A DNA stretch of 24,820 bases from Pseudomonadota bacterium (GCA_023386115.1 JAEWKL010000231.1:1-24820); one strand, 5' to 3'; shown: positions 1 through 8,202, counted from the stretch's first letter. Made by a program: numbers and translations. Notes: a model not told the origin generated them from the letters alone.

Positions 1-233
1 GGGCGAGCGTGGTCGCGACCGAGATGCCGGAGCGCCGCGGGCACGCCGCCGCGACGCTCCGGGCGCTCGCCGCGGCCGAGGGAATGGAGGCCGAGGCGGT
101 GGCCGCCCCGGATGCAGGCCTCACCCGCGCGGCGGACCTCGCCGCACGGCGGGGTGGCTGGCTCCTGGTGACGGGCTCGCTCCATCTCGTCGGGGCCTTG
201 CGGGCGGCGACGGAGGCGATGCCGCGGGCCTGA
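1..233 (+). CDS. folC: FolC (folylpolyglutamate/dihydrofolate synthase), C-terminal fragment
   Basis: The reading frame is open from the window edge (first full codon at 3) to a TGA at 231-233, giving about 76 residues of a C-terminus. The tail carries a VTGSLHLVGALR-like stretch, which matches the conserved end of FolC family proteins (typically VTGSLYLVGEV-like), preceded by an Ala-rich alpha/beta segment. FolC adds glutamate to dihydropteroate or folates in the cytosol using ATP. The N-terminal ATP-binding Mur-ligase core is outside the window, so catalytic residues cannot be checked. The gene converges on the FkbH-like gene, whose stop lies about 105 bp away. The call rests on one short motif plus composition. 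Confidence 0.75.
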   Translation, partial: ASVVATEMPERRGHAAATLRALAAAEGMEAEAVAAPDAGLTRAADLAARRGGWLLVTGSLHLVGALRAATEAMPRA

Positions 234-338
234 ACGTCGGTGACTTCGCGATCCCCGCCCGGAACCGGACTCCCGGGCTCCTGCGCCACCCGCGCGAACG
301 CTGCGAGCGAGCGTCCGGCCCCTCGATCTCCCCCCTCG

Positions 339-2195
339 TCACCAGGGCCGGCCGACGAAGCTCCAGAGGGAGCGCTGTCGGGGTTTGGGCAATCCCGTGA
401 TGGCCAGGTGCCGCGCCCGCGCCACCCTGTGGGGCGCCCGGCTCACGAATCGGCCGGGCTCGGAGGCCACGCGCTCGAAGCCGCACCGTTCATAGATGTC
501 GCGGCAGACGATATTCGCGTCCGTGTGCACGACCTCGGCGGAGAATTCCCGGAGCGATTCTGCATCCATGACGCTGGATAGGACGGACGTCTCGATCTCC
601 AGCCCGAGCACGCGGCAGCTCATCGCGAACTGGATGAATGCTCCATTCCTGTAGAGAATGGCACCAACGAGACCGTACTTCGTGAATTTATCCTCGACGC
701 TGAAGACGTAGATCTTGCCACCATCCTGGAAATGCGACACCATCTCGGTCGACGTCCAGCGCTTGCCGGTTGTGTTGAACTGATTTGTCTTGTTGATCAG
801 CTCCAGTGCGCGCCCGTAGCGTTCCGATTCCGGGGACGTGACGACGCCCATCGCGACGCGGCAGTGCAGGCCGGCCAGGAACTCGTCCCGCGACAGCGAC
901 GCCTTCTCCTGCTCACGCTTCTGCTGCTGGCGGATCATGCTCTCGCGCGTCAGCGACTCGTTGGTCAGGCGGGTGACCTGCGTCTCCGCGGACCAGAGCA
1001 GAATGCGGCGGACGACGTACGGATTGGCACCGAGCACCCGGATGTCTGGCATCGCGGAGGTCACGGCCGCGCGCTCGACCGGGTTGTCATCCACGAAGAC
1101 CACGCTCTTCGGCGTCAGGCTGGCCTCCCTGATGATGGCCGCCACGTTCTCCGCCTTCGGGCGCCAGTTGATCGCGACGAAGGTGAAATCGTCCAGGCTC
1201 AGCCAATCCGCCATGACGGCCCGCGACCAGCGCTCGCGGACGATGCTCTCCTCGTTCTTCGAGCAGATGGCGGTGAGGATGCCGCGCGCCTTGAGATGAT
1301 GCACGGTCTCCCAGAGCCCCAGCGGCCAGCCATGCGACACCGGCCACGCCCCGTCGCCGTAATGCTCGGCGATCTGGCCGCGCCAGAGCGTGTCGTCCAG
1401 ATCGAAGATGACGAGCTTGACCTGGTCGACTTGGTTGACCACGCGATGCAACGTGATCCATTGTCGCCAGACGGCCCCGATGAACTCGTCCTCCTTCAAG
1501 CCATACAGAGCGTCGGCCGACGGCACCGCTTCGATCCGCCCTCCGGGCGGGGCGTTGAAGTCCGGGCTGCTATCGAAGATCTGGACGTGGCTGCTCCATG
1601 AGGAGTTGTGCGAGTAGAAGTGCACGACGTCGTCGTGCATGTTCTTCTTGCCGATCGAGCTTGCGATGGCGTCGAGATCGGAGACGTACGCGTTCGGATG
1701 GTCCGCCACGACCTCGCGCACGATCGTGTTCAGGCGGCGAACCAGCGTTCCGAAATCCTGCTCGCTCCCGGCCTGCACCAGGCTCGCGGCGACGGGGACC
1801 TGCGGGACGATGAAGTTGCACACGAAGGTGAGCGTGCCGTGCTGGCGGCTGCGCTTCAGATAGGCCGTCAGCCGGTGGCGGAGGCCGAGTTCCGCATCGT
1901 CGATGATGGCGCTGCGATGCGCCTCGCCCGCGAACCGGGAGAAGGCGATCACCCGGTCCGTCACGACTTCGCGCAGGGCGAGCTGAATCACCTCGAAATC
2001 GTAATCGCTCATCGGCCGCGGCGGTTCGGCAGGCTTGAGAAACCCGTTCGACGCGACGTAATCGCTCTCGATCCCGTTCCTTCCGAGATAATTGTGATAC
2101 GTGTTCGCCAAGCAGCTGCCGGTGATCAGAACTCGCCGTATCGTCGTCTCGTTGACGGACAGATCGCGCGGGAACAGGTACTCGTCAGCTCGCAT
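339..2195 (-). CDS. FkbH-like HAD-IIIC phosphatase / GNAT domain protein
   Basis: The protein is 618 residues. An N-terminal domain (about 1-250) begins with a GSC motif at 26-28 that resembles the SGNH-like front part of FkbH proteins. A HAD core follows, with motif I DLDDTLW (265-271, nucleophile D265 and acid D267), motif II S312-K313, K347, and motif IV VFVDDN (367-371). A GNAT-like C-terminal region (about 445-590) contains the family signature NQFNTTGKRW (471-480). In polyketide systems FkbH loads a glyceryl group from 1,3-bisphosphoglycerate onto an acyl carrier protein; many stand-alone homologues sit in surface-glycan loci. No ACP or FkbG/I partner is visible here, so the substrate is unknown. 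Third positions contain visibly more A/T than in neighbouring genes, which suggests transfer. The ATG at 2195 has only a weak ribosome site. The last 35 residues are basic and atypical. Confidence 0.88.
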   Translation of the reverse strand: MRADEYLFPRDLSVNETTIRRVLITGSCLANTYHNYLGRNGIESDYVASNGFLKPAEPPRPMSDYDFEVIQLALREVVTDRVIAFSRFAGEAHRSAIIDDAELGLRHRLTAYLKRSRQHGTLTFVCNFIVPQVPVAASLVQAGSEQDFGTLVRRLNTIVREVVADHPNAYVSDLDAIASSIGKKNMHDDVVHFYSHNSSWSSHVQIFDSSPDFNAPPGGRIEAVPSADALYGLKEDEFIGAVWRQWITLHRVVNQVDQVKLVIFDLDDTLWRGQIAEHYGDGAWPVSHGWPLGLWETVHHLKARGILTAICSKNEESIVRERWSRAVMADWLSLDDFTFVAINWRPKAENVAAIIREASLTPKSVVFVDDNPVERAAVTSAMPDIRVLGANPYVVRRILLWSAETQVTRLTNESLTRESMIRQQQKREQEKASLSRDEFLAGLHCRVAMGVVTSPESERYGRALELINKTNQFNTTGKRWTSTEMVSHFQDGGKIYVFSVEDKFTKYGLVGAILYRNGAFIQFAMSCRVLGLEIETSVLSSVMDAESLREFSAEVVHTDANIVCRDIYERCGFERVASEPGRFVSRAPHRVARARHLAITGLPKPRQRSLWSFVGRPW

Positions 2196-2329
2196 GGTTC
2201 ATGCCCCTGGCGTCACGCATCGTCGATGGCTCACGACACGATCGGGCCAGCTGCCGCAGATGACCGATTGCGCGACGATGACCCGGCCGGTGCGAGCGAC
2301 CGGGCAGGTCCGGAAACTAAAGGATGGCG

Positions 2330-2354
2330 CCGGCCCCCGGTAGCGGGTGGCCGG
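2330..2354 (-). terminator. Hairpin downstream of lrgB (candidate terminator)
   Basis: An inverted repeat pairs CCGGCC (2330-2335) with GGCCGG (2349-2354), and an inner CCCG/CGGG pair closes a 4-base loop with one bulged base. On the minus strand it lies about 80 bp after the lrgB stop and is followed by a T-rich stretch (CCTTTAGTTT), as expected for an intrinsic terminator. Seen by eye only. Confidence 0.45.
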
Positions 2355-2402
2355 AGGTTTCGGTCCGGTTCGAGGGGCGGCCGAGGGAGGTGCCGCGGGT
2401 CG

Positions 2403-2421
2403 CGCGAGGTCGGGACTCGCG
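2403..2421 (-). terminator. Short GC hairpin just after lrgB (candidate terminator)
   Basis: CGCGAG (2403-2408) pairs with CTCGCG (2416-2421) around a 7-base loop, 12 bp beyond the lrgB stop codon on the minus strand. There is no U-tract, so it could be a terminator assisted by the stronger hairpin further on, or an mRNA 3'-end stabiliser. Confidence 0.35.
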
Positions 2422-2433
2422 ACACCGAGACGG

Positions 2434-3150
2434 CTACCGCAGCAGCGACAAGGCCAGCGGCACCAGCACGGCGGTCAGGAAGGCGTTGAGACCCATGGCG
2501 ATGCCCGCGAAAGTGCCGGCAACCTCGCTGACCTGGAAGGCGCGGGCGGTGCCGATACCGTGGGCGGCCAAGCCCGCCGCGAAGCCGCGGGCGCGGTAAT
2601 CCTTCATCCCGAGGCGGTCGAGGAGCGGCGTGACCATGATGGCGCCGAGGATGCCGGTAAGGATCACCAGCACGGCGGTCAGCGTCGGGTCGCCGCCGAG
2701 CGCCGAGGTGATGCCCATGGCGACGCTGGCCGTCACGGATTTCGGCGCCAGCGCGATCAGGATCGGGTCCGGCACGCCGAGGAGCTTCGCGGTGCCGATG
2801 CCGGTGACGAGGGCGACCGTGGAGCCCACGACGAGGGCGGCCAGCATCGGCACCAGCACCCGGGTCACGGTCTTGCGGTGCTCGTAGAGCGGGATCGCCA
2901 GCGCCACCGTGGCGGGCCCGAGCAGGAAGTGCACGAACTGCGCGCCCTCGAAATACACCGCGTAGGGGGTGCGGGTGACGACCAGCACCAGGCCGACGAT
3001 CCAGATCGCGTGCAGCACGGGGTTCGCCAGCGGGTGGCGGCCGGTGGCGGCGGAGATCCGGTCGGCGATGACGTAGGCGGTGAGCGTCACGGTGAGCCAC
3101 AGGAGCGGCGTGCGCGACAGGAAGACCCAGAGGGCGAACTCGCCCGTCAT
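2434..3150 (-). CDS. lrgB: LrgB/CidB-family membrane protein
   Basis: This is a 238-residue, highly hydrophobic protein with six to seven predicted membrane helices. It contains LrgB family landmarks: a loop with ALAPKSVTASVAMGI (about 150-165) and a segment with GFAAGLAAHGIGTARAFQ (about 188-205), both conserved in the family. LrgB works with LrgA in a holin/antiholin-like inner-membrane pair that influences murein hydrolase activity. In several bacteria and in plastids, LrgAB/PLGG1 homologues transport small organic acids such as pyruvate or glycolate. The start ATG at 3150 overlaps the lrgA stop by four bases (ATGA), so the two are translationally coupled. Length is normal for the family (about 230-240). 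The physiological substrate here cannot be told from sequence. Confidence 0.93.
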   Translation of the reverse strand: MTGEFALWVFLSRTPLLWLTVTLTAYVIADRISAATGRHPLANPVLHAIWIVGLVLVVTRTPYAVYFEGAQFVHFLLGPATVALAIPLYEHRKTVTRVLVPMLAALVVGSTVALVTGIGTAKLLGVPDPILIALAPKSVTASVAMGITSALGGDPTLTAVLVILTGILGAIMVTPLLDRLGMKDYRARGFAAGLAAHGIGTARAFQVSEVAGTFAGIAMGLNAFLTAVLVPLALSLLR

Positions 3151-3518
3151 CGCCCGGTCCGCCGCGCGACATACGCGAAGGTGGTGACCGTGGCGACGAG
3201 CGCGAGCGCCGTCGACACCACCAGCGCGACGGCGAGCGCGAGGCCGTGGGCGGCCAGCACGTCGAGCCGGCCGATCACCCCGGCGCCTGCCGGCACGAAC
3301 AGCAGCGACAGATGGGCGAGCAGCCCCTTCCCGGTGCGCTCCAGCGTGCCATCGGTCATCGCCGCCGGCAGGCCGCCGGGGCGCCGGTCGCGCAGGGCCA
3401 GCACCCCGAGGAGCAGCGCCATGCCGACGACCGGGCCCGGAACCGGCAGCGCGACGGCGCGGGCGACGATCTCGCCGGCGAGCTGGCAGAGCAGCAGCAG
3501 GGTCAGGCTGAGGATCAT
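3147..3518 (-). CDS. lrgA: LrgA/CidA-family holin-like membrane protein
   Basis: The protein has 123 residues and four hydrophobic segments. It carries the LrgA/CidA signature region LPVPGPVVGMALLL (about 24-37), where the PGPVVGM core is diagnostic, and a second conserved stretch LLAHLSLLFVPAGAGVI (about 66-82). The family forms small oligomeric inner-membrane proteins that act with LrgB. The order lrgA then lrgB, with a 4-base overlap, is the usual operon arrangement. The ATG at 3518 lies about 25 bp downstream of the amidotransferase stop, so it may be co-transcribed with that gene, although no functional tie is known. Confidence 0.92.
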   Translation of the reverse strand: MILSLTLLLLCQLAGEIVARAVALPVPGPVVGMALLLGVLALRDRRPGGLPAAMTDGTLERTGKGLLAHLSLLFVPAGAGVIGRLDVLAAHGLALAVALVVSTALALVATVTTFAYVARRTGR

Positions 3519-3542
3519 GACACGGCCATCAAGAGGCGGCCG

Positions 3543-4295
3543 TCATGACGCGACCTGGACCCCCGCCCCGGCGAGCCAGTGGTCGAGGAAGGCGTCGAGC
3601 CAGGCCGCCACGCGGCCGTCATGCATCAGCCGGCCCTCGATCTGCCGCGCCCGGTCCTGCGCGCCGGGCAGGCGCAGGCGCTCGGCGGCCCGCACGGTCC
3701 AGCGGCAGATCATGGCGTGGGTGACCTCCGGGTGCAACTGGAGGCCGACGGCCGCCGGCCCGACCCGGATCGCCTGGGTCGGAAAATCGTCGCCGGTGGC
3801 CAGCGTGTCGGCCCCCGCCGGGCAGGTGAAGCCCTCCCGGTGCCAGTGATAGACGTGCGACGGCCAGGGCTGGCCGATCTCGCCCGCGAAGTCGCGTCCC
3901 GCCTCGGTCGGCAGGAGGGGGTAGTAGCCGATCTCGGCCCGGCCCTCCGGATGGGCGCAGACCGTGGCGCCGAGGCACTTCGCCAGCATCTGCGCGCCGA
4001 GGCACAGGCCGAGGAAGGGCCGCTCCTCGCGCAAGGGCACCTGGATCCAGTCGATCTCCTGGCGCACGAAGTCGTCGCCGTCATTGGCGCTCATGGGACC
4101 GCCGAAGATCACCGCGCCGGCATGATCGCGCATCGTCTCAGGGAGCGGATCGCCGAAGCGGGGGCGGCGGATGTCGAGGGGGTGGCCGCGCTCCTGGAAC
4201 AGCCGGCCGAGGCGACCGGGCGTGGATTGCTCCTGGTGCAGGATCAGCAGCACGGGCTTCAGCCCGGGCTCCGGCATCACGAAGGGACTCACCAT
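3543..4295 (-). CDS. Class I glutamine amidotransferase-like protein
   Basis: The 250-residue protein is a single GATase1 domain. It shows the oxyanion motif FGGPMS (64-69), the nucleophile elbow GLCLGAQ with Cys98 (96-102), and the HPE triad segment with His188 and Glu190. It lacks a synthetase domain, so it belongs to the stand-alone COG0518 type. Proteins of this type are usually annotated as GMP-synthase-like amidotransferases. They may hydrolyse gamma-glutamyl bonds or serve an unlinked partner; the substrate is unknown. The ATG at 4295 is taken as the start. Met7 (codon at 4275-4277) is an alternative, because GGTGAG sits about nine bases ahead of it. It lies between the TerB gene and lrgAB on the same strand. 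Confidence 0.85.
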   Translation of the reverse strand: MVSPFVMPEPGLKPVLLILHQEQSTPGRLGRLFQERGHPLDIRRPRFGDPLPETMRDHAGAVIFGGPMSANDGDDFVRQEIDWIQVPLREERPFLGLCLGAQMLAKCLGATVCAHPEGRAEIGYYPLLPTEAGRDFAGEIGQPWPSHVYHWHREGFTCPAGADTLATGDDFPTQAIRVGPAAVGLQLHPEVTHAMICRWTVRAAERLRLPGAQDRARQIEGRLMHDGRVAAWLDAFLDHWLAGAGVQVAS

Positions 4296-4330
4296 CGCTC
4301 GTTCATTTCGGACAAGTCATCGGGGACGGT

Positions 4331-4813
4331 TCATCGGGCCGGCACCTGCTGGGTCGGCAGCCCCGACAGGGCGACCGCCCGCGTGGCGGTGATCGCCGCA
4401 TCGTCGAAGCCGAGGAGCTGGCCGACGCGCCAGACGAGGTCGTCCTCGAATTCGTGCACCTGCCCGTCGGCAGCGGCCACCGCCCAGGCGAGGCCGAGGA
4501 GCCCGCGCCGCTCCTCCTCCGGCACGTCGCGGCCGATCATCTCGACGAGCTCGGCCACGTCGCGGGTCTCGTCGTCGAAGCTGATGGCCTGCTCGATCAG
4601 CGCCTTGGCCTGCGCCTCGCTGGGCGCGAAGCGATGGGTCAGGAGGCGCGCGAGCCGGTCGCGCTCCACCACGGCCAGCGTGCCGTCGACCCGCGCCACG
4701 TGGACGAGCAGGGCCACGGCGGCGAGGTGCTGCTCCGCCTCCGGGTCCGGCGGCGAGGCAGGCGCGCCGAACATCTCGGCGGCGTAGGCACGAAGGCGGG
4801 TGATCAGGGGCAT
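4331..4813 (-). CDS. TerB-family protein
   Basis: The 160-residue cytosolic, mostly helical protein has the two TerB half-motifs: ARVDGTLAVVERDRL (40-54) and AAADGQVHEFEDDLVWRV (113-130). These acidic metal-binding turns (DGxxxxxE) are typical of the TerB/DjlA-N fold. TerB domains are linked to tellurite resistance and membrane-associated stress complexes, but isolated genes like this one are common in alphaproteobacteria without tellurite genes; none are visible here. The start at 4813 was chosen because the conserved domain begins soon after it. The longer upstream open frame (to 4966) is Pro/Gly/Arg-rich, unlike a TerB N-terminus. The ribosome site is weak. The role is inferred only at family level. 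Confidence 0.85.
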   Translation of the reverse strand: MPLITRLRAYAAEMFGAPASPPDPEAEQHLAAVALLVHVARVDGTLAVVERDRLARLLTHRFAPSEAQAKALIEQAISFDDETRDVAELVEMIGRDVPEEERRGLLGLAWAVAAADGQVHEFEDDLVWRVGQLLGFDDAAITATRAVALSGLPTQQVPAR

Positions 4814-4898
4814 CGGGAAGATGTGGGAGGGGATTTTAGAGTGTGCAACGCCATGGTCTGGAATTGGCGGCCCAGCGTCAAGCGCCCCGGGCGCCGGA

Positions 4899-4944
4899 GG
4901 GCCGCCCCGAGCCCTGCATCCCTGGTCTGCACCGGCGGCGGCCC
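4899..4944 (-). terminator. Possible terminator of the HlyD/GT2 operon
   Basis: GGGCCGCC (4899-4906) can pair with GGCGGCCC (4937-4944) around a long 30-base loop, about 45 bp after the synthase stop on the minus strand. The long loop and missing T-tract make this weak. It is the only sizeable inverted repeat noticed between the synthase and the terB-like gene. Confidence 0.25.
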
Positions 4945-4987
4945 GGTCCTCTCGCCCGCCCGGCACGGCGAACGACGCCCACGCGGG

Positions 4988-6985
4988 TCAGGCCGTCGCC
5001 CGCACGGTCCGGCCGAACATGCGGGACCAGAGACCGCTGGCGATCGCCGACCTGTCGAGCTCGTGGATGTCCTGCGAGTATTGCCCGGTATAGAGCTTCA
5101 CGATCATGCGGTCGCGGCACTCGCCCTCCAGCAGGGTGCGGACCTTCATGGCGAAGCCGCCCCCCGCCAGGCGGGATACCGCCTCGACCGTGCAGCGCAG
5201 GTGCGGGAACCGCTCCATCTCGACGATCACCTGATCGCCGGCCCGCAGAGCCGGCCGGCCGTCGAATTCGACGATGCCGCCTTCGAGCGAAAGGCTGGTG
5301 ATCCGGCCGGCGAAGGCCGCGTCCTCGTGCTCGATCCGCGCCGGCTCGTCCGTGGCGAAGCTGTCGAGGAGCGGCCTCGGCTTCTCGAAGCAGATCAGCG
5401 CCGCCACCATCAGCACCGCGATGTTGATGACCGCCCACCAGGCCGAGACGACGGAGAACTCCCCCTCCCCGATCCGGGACCATTCGGGCACGACGTTGAC
5501 GACGAGGCCGAGCGCCGTGACGGCGATCCAGAACGCGATCGAGAAGAAGGTGTAGGCGTCGAACGCCGAATCCTCGTTGCCCGAGCCCTTCGGCGTCACC
5601 CGGAACGGCACGCCGAAGGGCTTGACCAGGCTGGAGATCACGACCGGCAGCATGCGGAAGGTGGCGAAGGCGCCGACCGCCGAGGAGACCAGCGGCAGGT
5701 AGCGCGTCGGCGTCAGCCAGCCCATCAGCAGGAAATAGGCCGCCAGGACCGGCAGCTGGTACCAGACGATGTCCTGGGTGCCGGTAAAGTACAGGGGCGC
5801 GGCGCCGGTCCAGAGATAGACCGCCGGCACCACCAGGATCACGAAGCGGACGGTGTACTGGACGAGCCAGGACAGCGGCAGGAACATGAAGCGCTGGAAC
5901 AGGGTGAGGCCCGGGCCGCGCAACGGGCCGTTATGCAGGTAGATCGTCTGGATGCCGCCGCGGCACCAGCGGCCGCGCTGAACGAAGTAGCCCTTCAGGT
6001 TCTCGGCGGCGAGGCCCATCGAGAGCCGCTCGTTGAGGTAGCGGGTCTTGTAGCCCCGGTTGAGGAGCGCCAGGGTGGTGAGCAGGTCCTCGGTGATCGA
6101 ATCGTGCGGGAACCCGCCGATCTCGTCGAGCGCCGAGCGCCGCGCGATCGAGCAGGAGCCGCAGCAGAAGCTGACGTCCCAGGCGTCGCGGCTCGCCGCC
6201 ATCTCGTCGAAGAACAGGCGCTGCTCGTCCGGCCACACCTTCTCGAGGCTGAGGTTGGACTGGACCGGATCCTTGTTGAAGAAGTGCTGCGGCGTCTGGA
6301 CGATGCCGATCGTCGGATCGTCGAAGAACGGCACCGTGCGGCGCAGGAAGTTGCGGTAGGGCACGAAATCGGCGTCGAAGATCGCGACGAACTCCCCCGA
6401 CGAGACCGTCAGGCCGTTATTCATGTTGCCGGCCTTGGCGTGGGAATTGTCCGGGCGCGTGACGTGGATGGCGCCCTTGCGGTCGCAATATTCCTTCAGC
6501 CAGTCGCGCCGCTTGTCGTCGAGGACGTAGACCTTGAGCTTGTCCCGCGGGTAGTCGAGGGCGAGCGCGCCGACGATGGTGCGCTCCAGGACGTCGATCG
6601 GCTCGTTGTAGGTCGGGATGAACACGTCGACCGTCGGCAGGTCGGCGGCGGCGCGGGCGAAGAACTCGCGCTCGCGCCGGTCGGCCTCGGCGCTGCGGTC
6701 GACGGTGCGGCTCATCGCGACCAGGAACAGGAGGATGTCCGCGAAGGCGCCGAGCTCCACCAGGAAGACGAACCACGTCCAGTAGAAGCCGAAGCTCCCG
6801 TCATAGGGATAGGCCAGCACCGTCGCGACGAAGCGCCAGGCGAGGTAGCGCAAGGCCACCGCCAAGACGACGAGGCAGGTGATCGCCCGTGCCCAGGTGG
6901 CGTTGCGCGGCCAGTTCAGGCTGAACAGGAAGAAGAACGCCAGGACGAAGAGGGTCGGGGCGAGATCTACGAGATACTGAACCAC
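4988..6985 (-). CDS. Processive GT2 polysaccharide synthase with C-terminal PilZ-like domain (BgsA/BcsA-like)
   Basis: The protein has 665 residues from a GTG at 6985, which is preceded by a GGTGAAG ribosome site and overlaps the 3' end of the upstream gene by 19 bases. N-terminal membrane helices (about 3-95) are followed by a GT2 catalytic domain. This has FIPTYNEP (122-129), DD (156-157), the DAD metal site (204-206), TED (298-300) and QRGRW (336-340), which together mark processive beta-glycan synthases such as cellulose synthase. More membrane helices follow (about 365-530), then a PilZ-like region (about 545-635) with SLSLEGG (564-570). The usual RxxxR c-di-GMP motif before it is not evident. 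Pairing with a membrane-fusion protein, and the absence of bcsB/bcsZ/bcsC, resemble the rhizobial mixed-linkage beta-glucan synthase BgsA more than a bcs operon. The polymer identity is inferred. Confidence 0.88.
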   Translation of the reverse strand: MVQYLVDLAPTLFVLAFFFLFSLNWPRNATWARAITCLVVLAVALRYLAWRFVATVLAYPYDGSFGFYWTWFVFLVELGAFADILLFLVAMSRTVDRSAEADRREREFFARAAADLPTVDVFIPTYNEPIDVLERTIVGALALDYPRDKLKVYVLDDKRRDWLKEYCDRKGAIHVTRPDNSHAKAGNMNNGLTVSSGEFVAIFDADFVPYRNFLRRTVPFFDDPTIGIVQTPQHFFNKDPVQSNLSLEKVWPDEQRLFFDEMAASRDAWDVSFCCGSCSIARRSALDEIGGFPHDSITEDLLTTLALLNRGYKTRYLNERLSMGLAAENLKGYFVQRGRWCRGGIQTIYLHNGPLRGPGLTLFQRFMFLPLSWLVQYTVRFVILVVPAVYLWTGAAPLYFTGTQDIVWYQLPVLAAYFLLMGWLTPTRYLPLVSSAVGAFATFRMLPVVISSLVKPFGVPFRVTPKGSGNEDSAFDAYTFFSIAFWIAVTALGLVVNVVPEWSRIGEGEFSVVSAWWAVINIAVLMVAALICFEKPRPLLDSFATDEPARIEHEDAAFAGRITSLSLEGGIVEFDGRPALRAGDQVIVEMERFPHLRCTVEAVSRLAGGGFAMKVRTLLEGECRDRMIVKLYTGQYSQDIHELDRSAIASGLWSRMFGRTVRATA

Positions 6986-8202
6986 AGGCTCTTCACCCCG
7001 TTCAGGAATTGCAGCCGGCGGGTGGCGCGGGCAATCCGGACCTGCACCGAGCGGCCGACCTGACAGAAATTCGCGAAGTCGCGCTGCATCGGGTTTTGCG
7101 CGAGGGCGACGCGGATGCGGGCGCTCTTGCCGCGGCTCTCCGGCTGGACCGCCGCCAGCACCATTTCCTCGACCGCCGCGCTCGACCCGCGCACCGACAG
7201 GACGGTGCCGGCGATGATCTGGCTGCTGCCCAAGAGGCGCACCTCCGCGGTCGCGCCGGGATGGATGTCGTCGTAGTCGATCTCGTTGACCAGGATGTCG
7301 ACGAACAGGTCGCGGCAATCGAGGAGCCGGGTCAGCTCGTTGCCGACGACGATGTTGGATCCCGCCACCACGTTGTTGCGCCAGATCACGCCGTCGAAGG
7401 GGACCCGCACGATGGCGGTCGACAGCCGGTCGTTGCGCTCATGCTCGAGCTCGATCTGGCGTTCCAGCTGCTGGATGCGGGCGCGCTCGGCCCGGGCCTG
7501 CATCTGCACGGTGGCGAGCTGGATCGCCACCTCGTCCTGGCGCTGCTGCGAGTAGGGCACGTCGTTGCGGCCCTCGCCGACGAAGGTGCCCTTCCGTAGC
7601 GCCTCCAGCTGCCGCGACAGGCGCTCCAGCTCGGCCCTGGCGATCGCCTGCTCGCTGGTGGCCGCCACCGAGGCGGCACGTGCCTGCTCGACGGAGCTGC
7701 CGGCCACGACGCCGGTCGCGCCGAGCGTCGTCTTGCGGACCAGGTCCGCCTGCGCGGAGACCTGCTGCGCCTGCGCCGCCGTGATGCGCTGCTGGCGGAT
7801 GACGATCTCCTGCTGCACGCTGGTGATGCTGGCCTGCTGATACTCCTTCAGCCGCGCGGCGAGATCGCTCTTGATGGCCGAGAGCGAGCCGATCTGCCCC
7901 TCGAGGGCGCGCAGGCGCTCGCGCGTCGCACCGAGATCGGCCTCCAGCTGCGCCTCCGCCGTCCGGGCGATGCGCTCGTTCCTGATCTGGAAGAGCTGGG
8001 TGCCCTCCGAAACGGCTGTCCCGACCTTCGGAGGCGTGGCGGAGACCACGCCTTCGATCGGCGCAGCGATCACGGTGAAGCGGGCATTCACCGTCCCATC
8101 GAGGCTGGTATAGCCGGTCAGCGCCGGCAGAACCGCGAGCGCGGCCGCCCCAAGCAGTAGCGCACCGATGAGAATGCGCATCGCTCGGCTGTTCCACAGC
8201 AT
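6967..8202 (-). CDS. HlyD-family periplasmic adaptor (BgsB-like), partner of the GT2 synthase
   Basis: The 411-residue protein has an N-terminal signal-anchor helix (about 9-29). A split biotinyl-lipoyl-like half motif (APIEGVVS to GTAVSEGTQLFQIRNE, about 47-76) and a long Gln/Ala/Arg-rich coiled-coil hairpin (about 80-265) follow. The returning lipoyl half (VPFDGVIWRNNVVAGSNIVVGN) leads into a beta-barrel region. This is the membrane-fusion-protein plan: anchored in the inner membrane and reaching into the periplasm. The next gene starts inside its last codons, so the two are translationally coupled. That argues for polymer export rather than type I protein secretion; no ABC transporter is nearby. 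Met8 (8181) is a possible alternative start. The gene lies directly downstream of an AT-rich island that probably holds its promoter. Confidence 0.88.
   Translation of the reverse strand: MLWNSRAMRILIGALLLGAAALAVLPALTGYTSLDGTVNARFTVIAAPIEGVVSATPPKVGTAVSEGTQLFQIRNERIARTAEAQLEADLGATRERLRALEGQIGSLSAIKSDLAARLKEYQQASITSVQQEIVIRQQRITAAQAQQVSAQADLVRKTTLGATGVVAGSSVEQARAASVAATSEQAIARAELERLSRQLEALRKGTFVGEGRNDVPYSQQRQDEVAIQLATVQMQARAERARIQQLERQIELEHERNDRLSTAIVRVPFDGVIWRNNVVAGSNIVVGNELTRLLDCRDLFVDILVNEIDYDDIHPGATAEVRLLGSSQIIAGTVLSVRGSSAAVEEMVLAAVQPESRGKSARIRVALAQNPMQRDFANFCQVGRSVQVRIARATRRLQFLNGVKSLWFSIS

Noticed and set aside
4331..4813. Tellurite-resistance operon
   Set aside because: Only a lone TerB domain is present, with no terA, terC, terD or terE nearby.
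4454..7063. Very long (869-codon) plus-strand frame opposite the GT2 synthase and terB-like gene
   Set aside because: It is antisense to well-supported genes; its product is Arg/Glu/Asp/His-rich with no motif, a typical shadow of high-GC coding DNA.
4988..8202. Classical bacterial cellulose (bcs) operon
   Set aside because: No BcsB, BcsZ or BcsC partner is present, and the upstream partner is a HlyD-type adaptor instead.
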